Notes under the pieces: generated by a model
The model's database searches: none
The model's input: the letters and a program-made list of their open reading frames with translations, nothing else
What the model was told of the DNA's origin: nothing
Program-made: the position numbers and the translations under genes
Part shown: positions 32,901 through 42,089 of the stretch, in pieces
Numbering within the stretch: position 1 is the stretch's first letter
How the letters are laid out: each line of letters begins with the position of its first letter
DNA from: Pisolithus tinctorius
Taxonomy: Eukaryota > Basidiomycota > Agaricomycetes > Boletales > Pisolithaceae
Length of the DNA: 64,000 nucleotides
Direction: 5' to 3'
NCBI GenBank assembly: GCA_024663395.1
Contig: JANFAH010000015.1
Coordinates: 248,001-312,000 of the forward strand

Positions 32901-33668
32901 CTCGAACAATATCTCCGGGTCTACTGTAACTACCAACAGGATAACTGGGCCGAGTTACTACTGCTAGCTGAGTTTGCTTACAACAATGCACCCAGCGCTA
33001 CGACCAGGGTATCACCCTTCTTCGCTAATAAGGGCTACCACCCTAATATCTTGGTCTTCCCTGAGCACGACCTCACATCCAACCGGGCTCGTGATTATGC
33101 AGTCGACTTAGATTCACTGCACCAGTACCTACGTGAAGAAATGGCTCTCGCCCAGCAACGCTACCAAGGACCGGCAGACGCTAAGCGCATGCCGGCCCTG
33201 GACTTCAAAGTGGGCGACAACGTCTATGTAAAAGCCAAGTACTTCCGGTCGACCCAGCCCTCCAAGAAACTAAGTGAGAAGAACCTTGGGCCCTACCCCA
33301 TAATAGCCCAGGCCGGCTCTCACTCATTCACCCTGCGTCTACCAGACTCTATGCGCGCTGTACACCCAGTCTTCCACGTATCCCAGCTTGAACCGGCCAT
33401 CCCAAATACCATACCCAACTGGTCTCAACCTCCACCCCCACCAGTAGATGTCGACGGCGACTTAGAATTCGAAGTAGCAGAGATACTCGATTCGAAGGTC
33501 GACCGGCGCAGAAAGTGTTGGTTGCAGTACCTGGTCCGGTGGACTGGTTACGAAGGAACTGACGAAGAAACTACCTGGGTATTAGCAACAGAGCTGGACA
33601 ACGCTTCAGAACTCGTCCAAGAATATCATGACCGGTACCCAGACAAACCTGGTCCTTTCAAGAAATAA
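29940..33668 (+). CDS. pol: Pol polyprotein of copy A (PR-RT-RH-IN-chromodomain)
   Basis: Expressed by -1 shift from gag; about 1242 residues from codon 29940 to TAA. Counting from the codon at 30102, domains in order are: aspartic protease with DSGS at residues 2-5 and an ILGHDWL-like flap region; reverse transcriptase with PYAAPVLFVKKKDGS, DFRGLNK and YLDD near 384; RNase H with ETDAS near 531 and ELNYDTHDKELLAI; integrase H2C2 finger near 761 (HDHPLSGHFG ... CTTCARAK); and catalytic Asp near 831 (SMDFIE), Asp near 890 (TSDRGSE) and Glu near 929 (GQTER). A C-terminal chromodomain lies near 1123-1180 (AEILDSK, WLQYLVRWTGY, TTWV). The chromodomain marks it as a chromovirus that may target heterochromatin. 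All catalytic residues I can check are present. Confidence 0.96.
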   Translation: MGSSSQDSAQTESCVDSGCAPSEARLNASALSNPNSLTPHVSIVSHDLPRFHTLVDSGSTHSFIDKDFVNQHSFAPYPVSPIQLRLFDGLSSFIITQAVDLSVQFATGDVTPVTLFLAPLDSECKIVLGHDWLTRYNLSIDWVLSSLTFRTSTGGMPTPSTPPATPVLTGLPKPGLPDQPNPGPVPSVPSVDSPVRTPLKAPPIALINAAAYVRTCKLEGSTQFQLHLRPLDPVLARSTSTGPPPDLAGVPKDYHDFADIFSKAKASTLPPHREYDLKIELEEGTTPPVGTIYSLSPVELQALRAFIDENLTTGFIRPTSSPYAAPVLFVKKKDGSLRLCVDFRGLNKLTKKDRYPLPLISDLLNSPSHAKIYTKIDLRHAYHLVRIAPGDEWKTAFRTRYGSYEWLVMPFGLTNAPAAFQRFVNSIFADMLDVCVVVYLDDILIYSGDESSHKQHVREVLRRLRLHGLYAKPEKCEFHSDSVEYLGYHLSPAGLTMSSEKVKAICDWPEPRKVKDIQSFLGFANFYRRFIFNYSDIVVPLTRLTRKGAPWNFSEECRRSFNKLKQAFTTAPVLTHFSPEAPITVETDASDYAIAGILSITSGDGQIRPVAFYSRTLTAPELNYDTHDKELLAIFEAFQTWRHYLEGSAVLVDVVTDHKNLEYFSTSKVLTRRQARWSEFLSQFNMVIRFRPGKLGAKPDALTRRWDVYPKEGDSDYARVNPQNLRPVFTQEQLATSLRATYLEYPVLRAVALMDVEKLHNDILSALPSDPVAQVRFSDTSDSRWSVDDTGFLRLDGRIYVPDSNDLRLRVLRFKHDHPLSGHFGQNRTLELIWREYTWPGLRTFVKDYVRSCTTCARAKVPRHRPYGLLKQLPVPEKPWNSISMDFIEQLPASTGFTAILVVVDRLSKQAIFIPTHDTITAPELAKLFLMHMFSKHGVPAHVTSDRGSEFVSHFFRSLGKALDMRLHFTSGYHPEGDGQTERTNQTLEQYLRVYCNYQQDNWAELLLLAEFAYNNAPSATTRVSPFFANKGYHPNILVFPEHDLTSNRARDYAVDLDSLHQYLREEMALAQQRYQGPADAKRMPALDFKVGDNVYVKAKYFRSTQPSKKLSEKNLGPYPIIAQAGSHSFTLRLPDSMRAVHPVFHVSQLEPAIPNTIPNWSQPPPPPVDVDGDLEFEVAEILDSKVDRRRKCWLQYLVRWTGYEGTDEETTWVLATELDNASELVQEYHDRYPDKPGPFKK

Positions 33669-33857
33669 CCCGGAACCGGTCTCAAGTTTTCTTTTCCTCC
33701 TTATCTGTTTCTCCTATCTCGTAGTTACTATATCTTGATTTCCTTTACTTTTCCCTTATTTGCTTTCTTTCATACTTCAGAACCGGAACCGGGCATTGAC
33801 ATTCGCAACTATATACGTACAAGAAAAAAAGGAATGGTACTCTATGTGCGCGTGACC

Positions 33858-34912
33858 TCAGGCTTGGGACCCAGAACCGGCACCGGCCTGGTCATCTGGC
33901 TCAGACCGGGACCGGCTCTCCTCTTCTTCCTCCCTCAGCCCAGCCAACTCTTCGTCGAGCCCCTCAGCATCCCGGTCTTCCTCGTCGGTGGTGTCTCGGT
34001 CTGAAGGCACATCCGGCGCTAGAAATTTGAAGTGTTCTTCGACGTATGTTTCGTAGGACCGGGCGAACCGGTAGAAGTTCCTCGAGACCTCCCGCTGGGC
34101 CACTGTCAGGCCGACCACGTTGTCAGCCACGCGCTCCACCGCTTTGATCAGACGCTCCATCTGATCACCGGTGATAGGGCCGGCCCCAGTCTCTTCACCG
34201 GCCTTCTTCGTTGATGGTCCCTCGCCCACGTCTTCGTCCTCGTCGCCAGCGCCCTCGAGTACCTTGGCGGATGGTCGCCTCGATCTCTTTTTCTTCTCCC
34301 CCACATGAGGGGAGGTCACGTCGGCCTTCCTCTTCCCCTTGTCCCCAGCCGGCCCAGCACCGGCCTCACCTTCGACCGGCCACCGGCAGCGCTCCTTGAG
34401 CTCGTTGCACCGGTTACACGCCAGGCGCCTCTTCTTACTGTCGGTGCTGCGCAGACAGGTCGTGTTGGTCCGGGCGCAGCGAAGGCAGCTGGTGGAGTGT
34501 TAGTTATCAACACCGGTGGTAGTCATCACAGTACTCACCGAGGGTCCATCACCTCGACGTTTGAACCGGCCCCGGCCGAACTACCCACCAGGGCGTCTGC
34601 CTGCCGGCTCTCCTCCACCTTTCTGGCTTCTTCAGCCTTGCGCGCGGCCTCTACTCTCTGCGCCTCAGCCTCTGCGCGTGCCCTCTCCTCTTCGAGCCGG
34701 GCTTGCTCCTGCCTCTCAGCCTCCAACTGGGCTTCTTCAGCCAGCCGGGCTTCCTCCTGCGCCCTAGCTTTGCGCCTCTTGCGCTCAGCCAGTTTTCCCC
34801 GGATGGCCTCGTCGTCATCGTCGCTGCCTACCTGCAGCTCTGCGCTCGCCGCCCGGGTAAAATCGGGCAGTATATCTTGGTTGTATGGTGTCCTGGACCA
34901 GCAAATAGACAT
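33858..34912 (-). CDS. Antisense accessory gene of copy A: coiled coil plus Zn2Cys6-like motif
   Basis: ATG at 34912 in the context GACATGTC. Exon 1 is 34912-34539, the intron 34489-34538 (50 bp, GTGAGT donor, TAACTAAC branch region, CACCAG acceptor) and exon 2 34488-33858. Exons total 1005 nt, giving 334 residues. Exon 1 encodes an acidic patch (GSDDDDE) and a long Ala/Glu/Arg coiled coil. Right after the junction comes C-X2-C-X6-C-X12-C-X2-C-X6-C, then RWP; the second half reads CNRCNELKERC. This fits the spacing range of fungal Zn2Cys6 clusters. A basic segment (GEKKKRSRRP), a helical segment (MERLIKAVERVADNVVGL) and an acidic Ser/Arg tail follow. It lies between pol and the 3' LTR on the opposite strand. 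Function is unknown; DNA binding is inferred. Confidence 0.85.
34489..34538 (-). other. Intron of the copy A accessory gene
   Basis: Removing these 50 bases joins two open frames that otherwise end in a TGA inside the donor. The donor is GTGAGTAC, the branch-like TAACTAAC and the acceptor CACCAG. Equivalent introns lie at 23033-23084 in copy B and 37991-38038 in copy C. Confidence 0.88.
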
Positions 34913-35029
34913 GTCGAGATGAAGAACCAAACCTGGGGTGGACCGGTCTTAAGTCCACTGGTTTTCAAGGTCAGACACAAAGTTTTCGATCTCAGCATTG
35001 TCCTCATTGGAGCCTCGTGGGCTTGGCTC

Positions 35030-35043
35030 CAAGAGGGGGATAC
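35030..35043 (+). promoter_or_regulatory. Polypurine tract of copy A
   Basis: AAGAGGGGGATAC directly precedes the TG of the 3' LTR. The same tract, as its complement GTATCCCCCTCTT, adjoins the 3' LTRs of copies B and C, and in a variant form that of copy D. It would prime plus-strand DNA synthesis. Confidence 0.88.
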
Positions 35044-35618
35044 TGTCATGACCGTGCCCAGACCACCCCAGACCGGCTCTACCCCAGTCTCGACCGGTCC
35101 TATCCAACTCTTGCCCCGGTCCCGGCCTTAATCCTTCGACCCAGAAACATGTTAGCTTGCGAGGCACTGCAAGGCAGTGCCCAGTCGAGTTGTCCCCTCA
35201 GTTAGTACCAGGCCGGTGTAACACCCGGCCCAGCCACATGTCCTGCCCCGGTTCCCAGTAATCCCTTGTTCATACTCTTTGCTTGATAAGATTCTTTGTA
35301 ACACTACTTACCAATCATCGCTGTACCAGCGTAGACCGGTCTCCGGTGCTACGTTACACTTAGGTTACTTCTAGTATTTAAGCTGTAGGATAATCTGTTC
35401 TAGCCTCAGTCTGAAATCAACTTAGTTCCCATCTTAACCCGGTCTCCCTGTTCATCTGTCTTCTGCTTCTCGACCGGACTACGGCCCATGCAAGGGAATA
35501 GCGCTGCGTCATCAGTCGCTAAGTCCAACAGTCCAAAACCTTCGATATCTCGTGTTACCCTCTGACCCCCGACCGGACTCCGGACCGGCCTTGGACCGGT
35601 AAAGACCCGGACTTAACA
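35044..35618 (+). repeat. 3' LTR of copy A
   Basis: Same length (575 bp) as the 5' LTR with about 14 substitutions counted by eye. Most interchange CG with TG or CA. It ends GACTTAACA and is followed by the target duplication GTTGCT. Confidence 0.95.
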
Positions 35619-35624
35619 GTTGCT

Positions 35625-36690
35625 GGAGCCTCTGGACTTATTGTTACTGGAGGTGGACAAGCCTTGGTGCTTACTTGCCCATTGGACTTCTTCCTTGCAC
35701 TCCAAATAGCATGCATCTATTTCCTGGGCAAGATGACATAGCTCATGTAGTGTCTGGGGTTTGCCAACCTGGCAGACTTTGTCCTTGATCTGGTCTGGGA
35801 GTCTGGAGTAGAAGTGGTGGCACAGTGCACCATCTCCATAGCCTCAGACTTGTGAAGCAAGCCAATTAAAGTCAACTACATACTTGTTGATGCACTGGTT
35901 ATCTTTCATATGTAAGTGGTTGAGCTGACTCTTGGTGTCAGTAACTGGGTTGTGGGGGCCAAAGGTAGTTTGTAACTCTAAGACAAACTCCCTCCAGGAA
36001 TCCATCCAGAGAGGCCAGTCATCGGGGTCATTGAGTCTGAGCAAGTCTGGCTTGAACCACTCGAGAGCCATGCCCTTGAGGTAAGACTGTGCAAAGATGA
36101 CCTTTGCATGGTCAGTCCTAAAAGCCTGGGGTCAGTCTTGAAAATTAAGCTTGCACTGGATGAAAAACAAAGTTTCTTGGGGTCAGTGCCATCAAAGGTG
36201 TCAGGCTCGTGCAACTTGGTCCTGCTCAAGGACTCAGGACCAGTGTGAGTGTTGTGGGCCAGCAGCTTGATGGCCTTTGCCAGACTGTCAAAGACTGCAA
36301 CCATGGGTTTGGTGTCTGGGTCTGGGAAGTCTGGTTTGTCCTCCAGATCATTCTCATCTGGATTATCATCACTGGGCCCATCATTGCCAGGACCATTGCT
36401 GGGGTCATCATCATCAGGGTTGTTGTTATCATTGTCACCCAGCCCATCATTGCTGGGGTCATTCTCAGGGATGGGGGCAGTGGGACAATGTGGGGTGGGT
36501 GTATTGGATGTCTGGGCTGAGAAGCCCTGAAAGGACTAACAGGATCTGGAGAGTACCTAGTGGTGCCCAAGGCAGCTAGTGCTGTCTTGTGGCCTGTCCC
36601 ACTGGCTGAGGCAGAGTCAGGGTTGGTGGCAGAGTGGCCATGGGGGGGTTGGAAATGAGTCTTTGTTGCCATGATGTTAGACCCACACAA
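35625..36690 (-). pseudogene. Copy B gag, 5' part
   Basis: This continues the gag of copy B after the copy A insertion. The capsid region is clear on the minus strand (MALEWFKPDLLRLNDPDDW, WMDSWREFVLELQTTFGPHNP, KYVVDFNWLASQV). Upstream, the acidic Asp/Glu/Pro region has frameshifted into Met/Thr-rich frames. The start near 36672 (MATKTHF) corresponds to the ATG at 28561 in copy A. Frame breaks make it a pseudogene. Confidence 0.88.
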
Positions 36691-36708
36691 GTGGCAAGTC
36701 TGAAATAC

Positions 36709-37232
36709 TGTCAAGTTCATGAAGTCTGGGTTGAGGCCAGACCAGAGACCAAAGTGGGTGTGAGGCTGAGGGGGGGTCAGGGTCAGAGGTGTAGCAGAGG
36801 TACAGAGGGGTGGACTGATTGGACTTAGTGACTGAGGATACAGCACTATTCCCTTGCATGGGTCTCAGTCCAAGTCTGAGGCTGAGGTGGGGTTATCAGA
36901 GTAACTTAGTTGATTTCAGACTGAGGGCTACAGACTGAGTACCTACAGGTTTATATTCTGGAAGTAACTATAGTATGGAGACCAGTAATGCTGGTCTCAC
37001 AAGGATTGCTAAGGTGATTGGTAAGACAAATATTAGTAATGTATGACTAATGTAACAGAGACCAGGACAGGGAGGACTGGGGACAAGACCAGGGAGATTT
37101 CAACTGAAATGACATGCACTGTAAAGCAGTGTATACCACACTAGACCATCTGGGGATAAGGGATTGGTGAGGCTGAGGCTGGACTGAACAAGTGCAAGAC
37201 CGAGTCTGGCTGGGGTTGAGATATGACTATGA
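36709..37232 (-). mobile_element. 5' LTR of copy B
   Basis: Begins TGTCAAGTTCATG and ends GACTATGACA. On the minus strand, TATAAACCTG lies about 32 nt before CAGTCTGAAATCAAC. Just outside it, in the direction of gag, is GTATTTCAGACT, again complementary to the start block AGTCTGAAAT, so the self-priming arrangement is kept although the LTR has diverged strongly from copy A. Confidence 0.85.
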
Positions 37233-37498
37233 CAAGTATGGAGACCAGTAATGCTGGTCTTGCAAGGATTGCTAAGACAATTGGTAAGACTAGTATTAGT
37301 AATGTATGACAAAGGTGACCAGAGACTGGGACAGGGTGGACCAAGGATGGGATCAGGCAAGGCTTCAACTGAAATGACATGCACTGCAAAGCAGTGTTAA
37401 CCATGCTAGACTAACTGGGGGTAAGTGATTGGCAAGGCTGAGGCCAGACTGGATGGATGCAAGGCCAAGTCTGGCCAGGGTCGAGGCATGGTTATGAC
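37233..37498 (-). mobile_element. Partial 3' LTR of copy C
   Basis: An LTR fragment matching the distal half of the copy B LTR, ending GGTTATGACA and followed by GTATCCCCCTCTTAGGGG (polypurine complement). Copy B ends exactly at its left edge, so copy B probably inserted into this LTR. The matching left part is not clearly found. Confidence 0.75.
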
Positions 37499-37619
37499 AG
37501 TATCCCCCTCTTAGGGGTTGAACCCATGAGACCCCTGTGAGAGTGGCAGGCTGAGTTCAAAAAAGTGATGCTTGTGGCCTGTGAAGCCTTTTGCATCTTT
37601 CCTTTGTATCTCAACCATC

Positions 37620-38657
37620 ATGTCTGACTCAAGACTGATTGCCACAACTGATAACAATAATGAAGGCTGAGTCATTGTTGACTGGGCCCAAGTTCCAGAT
37701 GATGACATTAGATATGACACCAACAATGAAGAGGAGGTGATGAAGGTGAAGGTGAAGGAGAGAAAATGACAAAAGGTGGCTGAGCAAGCCCAGCAGGAGG
37801 AACAGGCTTGGCTTGAGGCTGAGAGAGTGGAAAGGGAGAAGGCTGAGGCTGAGAGGGAAGAGCAGGAGGCTGAGGAGAAAAGGGTATGTGAGGAGGAGGA
37901 GAGACAAGAGGCTGAGTGCAGACACAAGGCCGAGGCCAGACAGGGCAGTGAGGCCAGCAGAGAGGTGAAGAAAGTAGTGATGGACCCTGGGTGAGTACCT
38001 TTCTACTCTGTGCATATCCCTGATAACTTTCTACCTAGTTGCACCTGCTGTGCCTGGGCCGAAATTGTCTGCAAGTTCCTCATGGATGGTAACAAGAAGT
38101 GGGTTGCCTACATGTGGTGCAACCAATCCAAGGGCAAGTGCCAATGGCCTGGTGATGGCAAGGACACTGAGGCTGGTCCAAAAGCCAGGAAAGCTGATAA
38201 AGGGAAGAAGCAGAAGGCTGACAAGGAGAATGCTGAGGCTGGGCCCAGCAAACAGAAGCAGGCAAAGAAAAGCACAAGGCCAATTGAGGTCTTGGACCTT
38301 GATGAACCCAAGGCCAGTGGGAGTAGGTTGAGGGAGGCTGGTGCTGAGTGCTACTCAGGCTTAGAGGAGAAGCTTGAGCACTTGATTGACATGGCAGGGC
38401 TGATTGCCAATAACTTGGCCAGCCTCTTCAAAATACATGAGGCCTCAGTCAGGAACTTGGGCTGGATCACCAATGCACTTGAGTCAATCCTTGATGAGTC
38501 CTATGGCTTCAGCATGGTGGTCTCCCCCTTGGATTTGGGCTCATCTGAGCTTGACTCCAATGAGTTGTGCAAGGAGGCTGACTGGTTGAAGGATCATGGT
38601 GAGGATGAGAAGGAGGAGGCTGAAGGGGAGGATGAGAACATGGCTGAGGCCAAGTAG
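37620..38657 (+). pseudogene. Antisense accessory gene of copy C
   Basis: ATG at 37620. Exon 1 is 37620-37990, the intron 37991-38038 (48 bp, GTGAGT to CTAG) and exon 2 38039-38657. Exons total 990 nt, a multiple of three. Exon 1 encodes the coiled coil with two in-frame TGA codons; at one (AAATGACAA) copy B has AGG, so an Arg CGA is likely ancestral. Exon 2 is open. The zinc-cluster-like motif has one Cys changed to Tyr (YMWCNQSKGKC) but the spacing is kept, followed by QWP. The C-terminal helical region and acidic tail align with copy B. It lies antisense between the 3' LTR and the end of pol of copy C. Confidence 0.85.
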
Positions 38658-38839
38658 TACCTTAGCATAGGGGGCTTGTAACATTTTCTTTTGCCAATGT
38701 CATGTGTCTGGTGTCTGGTCTCAGTTTCATATAGTAAGTAGGAGAATCAAGAAAAGGGGAGAACAGAAGCTAGGTAAGTGAAGGAAACTAGATACTGGTA
38801 GAGAACAGAAAAGAAACTGAGGCTGGTTGAGACTGGTAC

Positions 38840-39182
38840 TCATTGGTATGGGCCAGGTTTACTGGGGTAGCAGGAGTGGAACTCTTGTATGAGTTCAGCA
38901 GTGTTGTCTAGCTCAGTGGCAAGTACCCAGGTGGTTTCCTCATCAGTCCCTTCATAGCTGGTCCACCAGACTAGGTACTGAAGCCAACACTGGCAATGCC
39001 AGTTGATCTTGGAGTTGAGGATTTCAGCCAACTCAAACTCTAGTTCACTGTTGACTTTGACTGGTGGGAGTGGTGGCTGAGTCCAGTTCAGGATGGTGTT
39101 AGGGACAGCTGGCTTGAGTTGGGAGACATGGAAGACTGGGTGTACTGCATGCATTAAGTCCAGCAGGTGCAGTGTGAAAGAG
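38840..39182 (-). pseudogene. Copy C pol, C-terminal end (chromodomain)
   Basis: Minus-strand reading gives VHPVFHVSQLKPAVPNT, then the chromodomain AEILNSKINWHCQCWLQYLVWWTSYEGTDEETTWVL and the terminal SKPGPYQ. It is cut at the AAGAG duplication by a solo LTR and resumes at 46042. Confidence 0.9.
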
Positions 39183-39848
39183 TGTTAAGTACAGGTTTAC
39201 CCTCGGGTGACTGGGCTTCAAGACCAGGTGACAGGGGCTAAGTCCAGTTGACCAAAGTCAAGGCTGGGAGACAGGGGCCAAGTCTGGTTGGACCAGAGTT
39301 AAGGCTGGAGGTTAGGGGTTAAGTCTGGGGGACTGGACTTAAGACCAGGAGCATGGGAATCAGGCTGGTAGCATGGGAAACCAACTGGTCTTGGAGCACA
39401 CACAGGGGCAGCCAGTCCAGGGTTGGATCTACCTCCCTTGGTCTCAGCTTATGTGCTGTACCCTTATGCAAGCTGGGGAGAGGTCTGGGACAGGGGCTGG
39501 GGATAGCCTAAGGCTTGGCCTTAACTATAGAGTAGACTCAGAGAGTAGTACAGAATTGAGGGTAATACTAAGTTGATATTCTGACTGGGTTGCTACAAAG
39601 TATGTACAGGGGTTAAATACATGAGGCTGGTCCAGAGTAATGAACATGAAGCCAGACTTGTGAATAAGCTATTAGTGAGATGATTAGCAAGGTGTGGACA
39701 GCCATGGAGGCTGTGCTGAGACTAATAGTCAAAGTACAGGTGACTGGCACAACCAGGGTTGGACACAGGATTGTACAGTAAGCAAAAGTCAGATGAATGG
39801 ACTAGACTAAATATAGTACAAACAAAGGGAAACAGGCTGGAGTTATGT

Positions 39849-41709
39849 CTGGTGTGAGTCAAACTGTGGAAAGGCAGTATAAACCAACCAAACCAACACC
39901 AAAGACAAATGTGAGTGAGTGGTGGTTTACCTCCACAGAACCTGGAGGGCAGAGAAACCTAAAGTGGGGGGAGTTTCAATGTCAGGTGCTCCTAGCACAA
40001 GTCATCAACAAGTTACACAGGAGTAGATGAATGGATGATGACTGAGGAGGGGATGCTGAACAGAGTGAAGGTGTTCAGCCAAAAGTACTTGGGGGTAATG
40101 GACTTTGATAGAATATGCTCATTGCACAAGTCGATGACAAGTTATGCAGGAGTGGGGGGGATGACTAAGACTGCTGACTAAGAGGAAGCTTCAGATGATG
40201 AAGGATGGCAGATAGACTCTTCCAAATGAGCCTCAACTACCAAGTATACAAATGATGACAGATAGACCCCTTTGTGGAGCCTCAACTGTTGATGATGAGA
40301 TTTGCTGAGCTGAGCTAAACTGACTGCTGGATTGCTTCTGATTGCTTCTTGGTAGCTAAGTACATGGGGGTTTATATACTGTGGGGGGGGGGGGGGGCAC
40401 AGCTTGTGACAAACAAGGCACAAACACCTGGTAAGTAACAAGTAAGGACTGAGTAATCATGATGCGTAAGTGAGAAATGAAAAGTAAGTAAGCAAAGAAG
40501 ATTGGTAAGTATTGGCAATGAACGAGTCAGGGATAGTCAAAATATCACAAAATGAGTCAAATAGAATCAGAAACTGAGTAAGTGCACTGATATCACATTA
40601 GGGGGTGGTGATGCAAGTTAGATCTCAGCAGAGACATCTCTAGATCCAAAGACAGCATGACAGATGGACGGTGTTTCCAGATAGGGAAGTATTAATTCCA
40701 GAATTGAAGGGCATGAGTCAGGTGTCAAAGGGGGCTAGGACATTGGGGGTCTGTGGGGCAATGAGAGCATATGCGATCACGTCTCCCACCCTTTCATCCT
40801 CTCAGTGAAGTTAACAAAAACTTCATGGATGGGGTTCTGATGGAGGAGGAGGAGAAGGGGGGATGTCTTCTGCTGGATCCTGCAGTAAGAAGGCAAGATG
40901 CATGTCATACTCGTCATGAATGTGATCAGGGAGGCTGGAGGACAGTAGATTATACTGCAGCTGTTGCAATGCAGCAAGAATGATGGATGAGACTGGAATA
41001 AAGATGGTGCAGGGAGCAGGGAGGAATGATCCATATGCTTCATCAACTGGGGAGACTGAAACGACCACATAAGACCTTTCTAACTGAGTGACAGACCTGA
41101 GGTGACCAAAGAACATCCCTCTGGAAGTCATACTGACATGGAGAACATGCTGACCAAGCTGCATGGGATGAGATGGGGCTGACAATGATGGGATGAACCA
41201 GGGGGCTTCGGGATGGAAGCTGGTGGGAACACCTGGCAGATATACGTAGCCACTGTCTCTGGCAAATGAGACAAGCGAGATGACCAATGAAGAGGTGGCC
41301 ATGATTGATGGACTTAGTGAAATGAGCGTCTGATGGATGGAGTGCTGTAGAAACACGCAGGGTGCGAGGATCCTCTCCAAATTTGGAAGGAAGAATCGTG
41401 GGGCTGAGCACTTTAAGCCAGTGTGGGAATGGAGTTGATATCTTTGGAAATGGTGGAGATATGACAAAAACTGGAATGCTGTACACGGGCACTAAAAGCC
41501 TTTAACGTGTGCTTAACTCGCTTCCTCTTTTCTCTTTAGCACTGACGACTCGTTCTTGTGCAAAGGATGACTGTTCACGTCTGACAGTCTTTCTATGCAT
41601 GAGGCCTTTAGTCTTCATCTGCATGCTTGGGCATTGTGTGCAACTTGTCAACAAGTTAGGCAGAGTCAGCTGTAACCATGTCCACACCACCTTTGGTGTG
41701 TGACACCGG
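39849..41709 (-). mobile_element. 1.86-kb dispersed repeat, copy 1
   Basis: Homologous over its length to 47774-49640 (inverted) and 58007-60975. The invariant ends are TGTGAGTCAAA on one side and GTGTGACA on the other, giving TG...CA termini preceded by CTGG and followed by CCGG. It contains a conserved ORF (41467-40823, minus) and, on the minus strand, a TATATA box. It could be a DNA element with short inverted ends or a long solo LTR. A run of about 15 G lies near 40383. The target duplication is unclear. Confidence 0.8.
40823..41492 (-). CDS. Conserved ORF of the 1.86-kb repeat (unknown function)
   Basis: The best frame (41467-40823, 214 residues) contains LVSFARDSGYVYLPGVPTSF, MQLGQHVLHVSMTSRGMFFGHLRSVTQ, YVVVSVSPVDEAYGSFLPAPC and ends in a Pro/Ser-rich tail. 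The same protein is readable at 48001-48519 and 60645-60094 with mostly conservative differences. I do not recognise the family. A second overlapping frame (41492-41043) is also open in copies 1 and 2, but the residue pattern favours the first. The start codon is uncertain. No signal peptide or membrane segment is evident. Confidence 0.5.
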
Positions 41710-42038
41710 TGTAGGAAAATGATTTAAGAGGATGTGTGAGGGGAATGAGTAGGCCAAAAGGGGCTTCTATAGCCTAGCAAGATCCTGGTAGTCATCTGAA
41801 GGCTTCTGAGGCTGTCTGGGTGCAGGGAAACAACCTGCTCGAACTCATCTCTCGTCTCGGGGTAAGTCGTCTATTGTTTTAGAAAAAACTAACTACATCC
41901 AGTACTAGGTAGTGCTGACTAAGCAACCAAAATGCGAAACTCTTAAGTACCACTAGCAGAAAAAACACCTAGAATCAAAACTAAATAAAATGAACAAAAT
42001 AAAACAATTCCCCTAGTAGGGAAATTACATTCCCTACA
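41710..42038 (-). repeat. 3' LTR of the gag-only element
   Basis: 329 bp, TGTAGGAAAATG to CATTCCCTACA. In the internal region right next to it is GACTGTCCCCAGTCA (42061), a phrase also found near 50194 and 52318 in the second gypsy lineage. Confidence 0.88.
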
Positions 42039-42089
42039 TCCCAGGGGTACTTGAGATATTGACTGTCCCCAGTCAACTCGAAGGCGGCT

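Larger units (their letters stand above)
27912..35624 (+). mobile_element. Intact Ty3/gypsy chromovirus (copy A)
   Basis: A 7.7-kb element with two 575-bp LTRs (27918-28492 and 35044-35618), flanked by GTTGCT on both sides (27912-27917 and 35619-35624), a duplication of 5-6 bp. Gag, pol, an antisense accessory gene and a polypurine tract are all present and open. The LTRs differ at about 14 positions by eye, nearly all transitions and mostly at CpG, so the insertion is not brand new but is far younger than the copies around it. It keeps dense CpG, and it is inserted in the gag of copy B. It is the only potentially autonomous element in the window. Confidence 0.96.

Noticed and set aside
34305..35131. 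Open frames on the plus strand opposite the copy A accessory gene
   Set aside because: They lack recognisable motifs and do not recur in copies B and C, whereas the minus-strand frame has conserved introns, Cys spacing and matching copies.
40381..40398. Run of about 15 G, repeated at 59657-59668
   Set aside because: A homopolymer shared by copies 1 and 3 of the same repeat, of variable length; no G-quadruplex spacing to argue for function.
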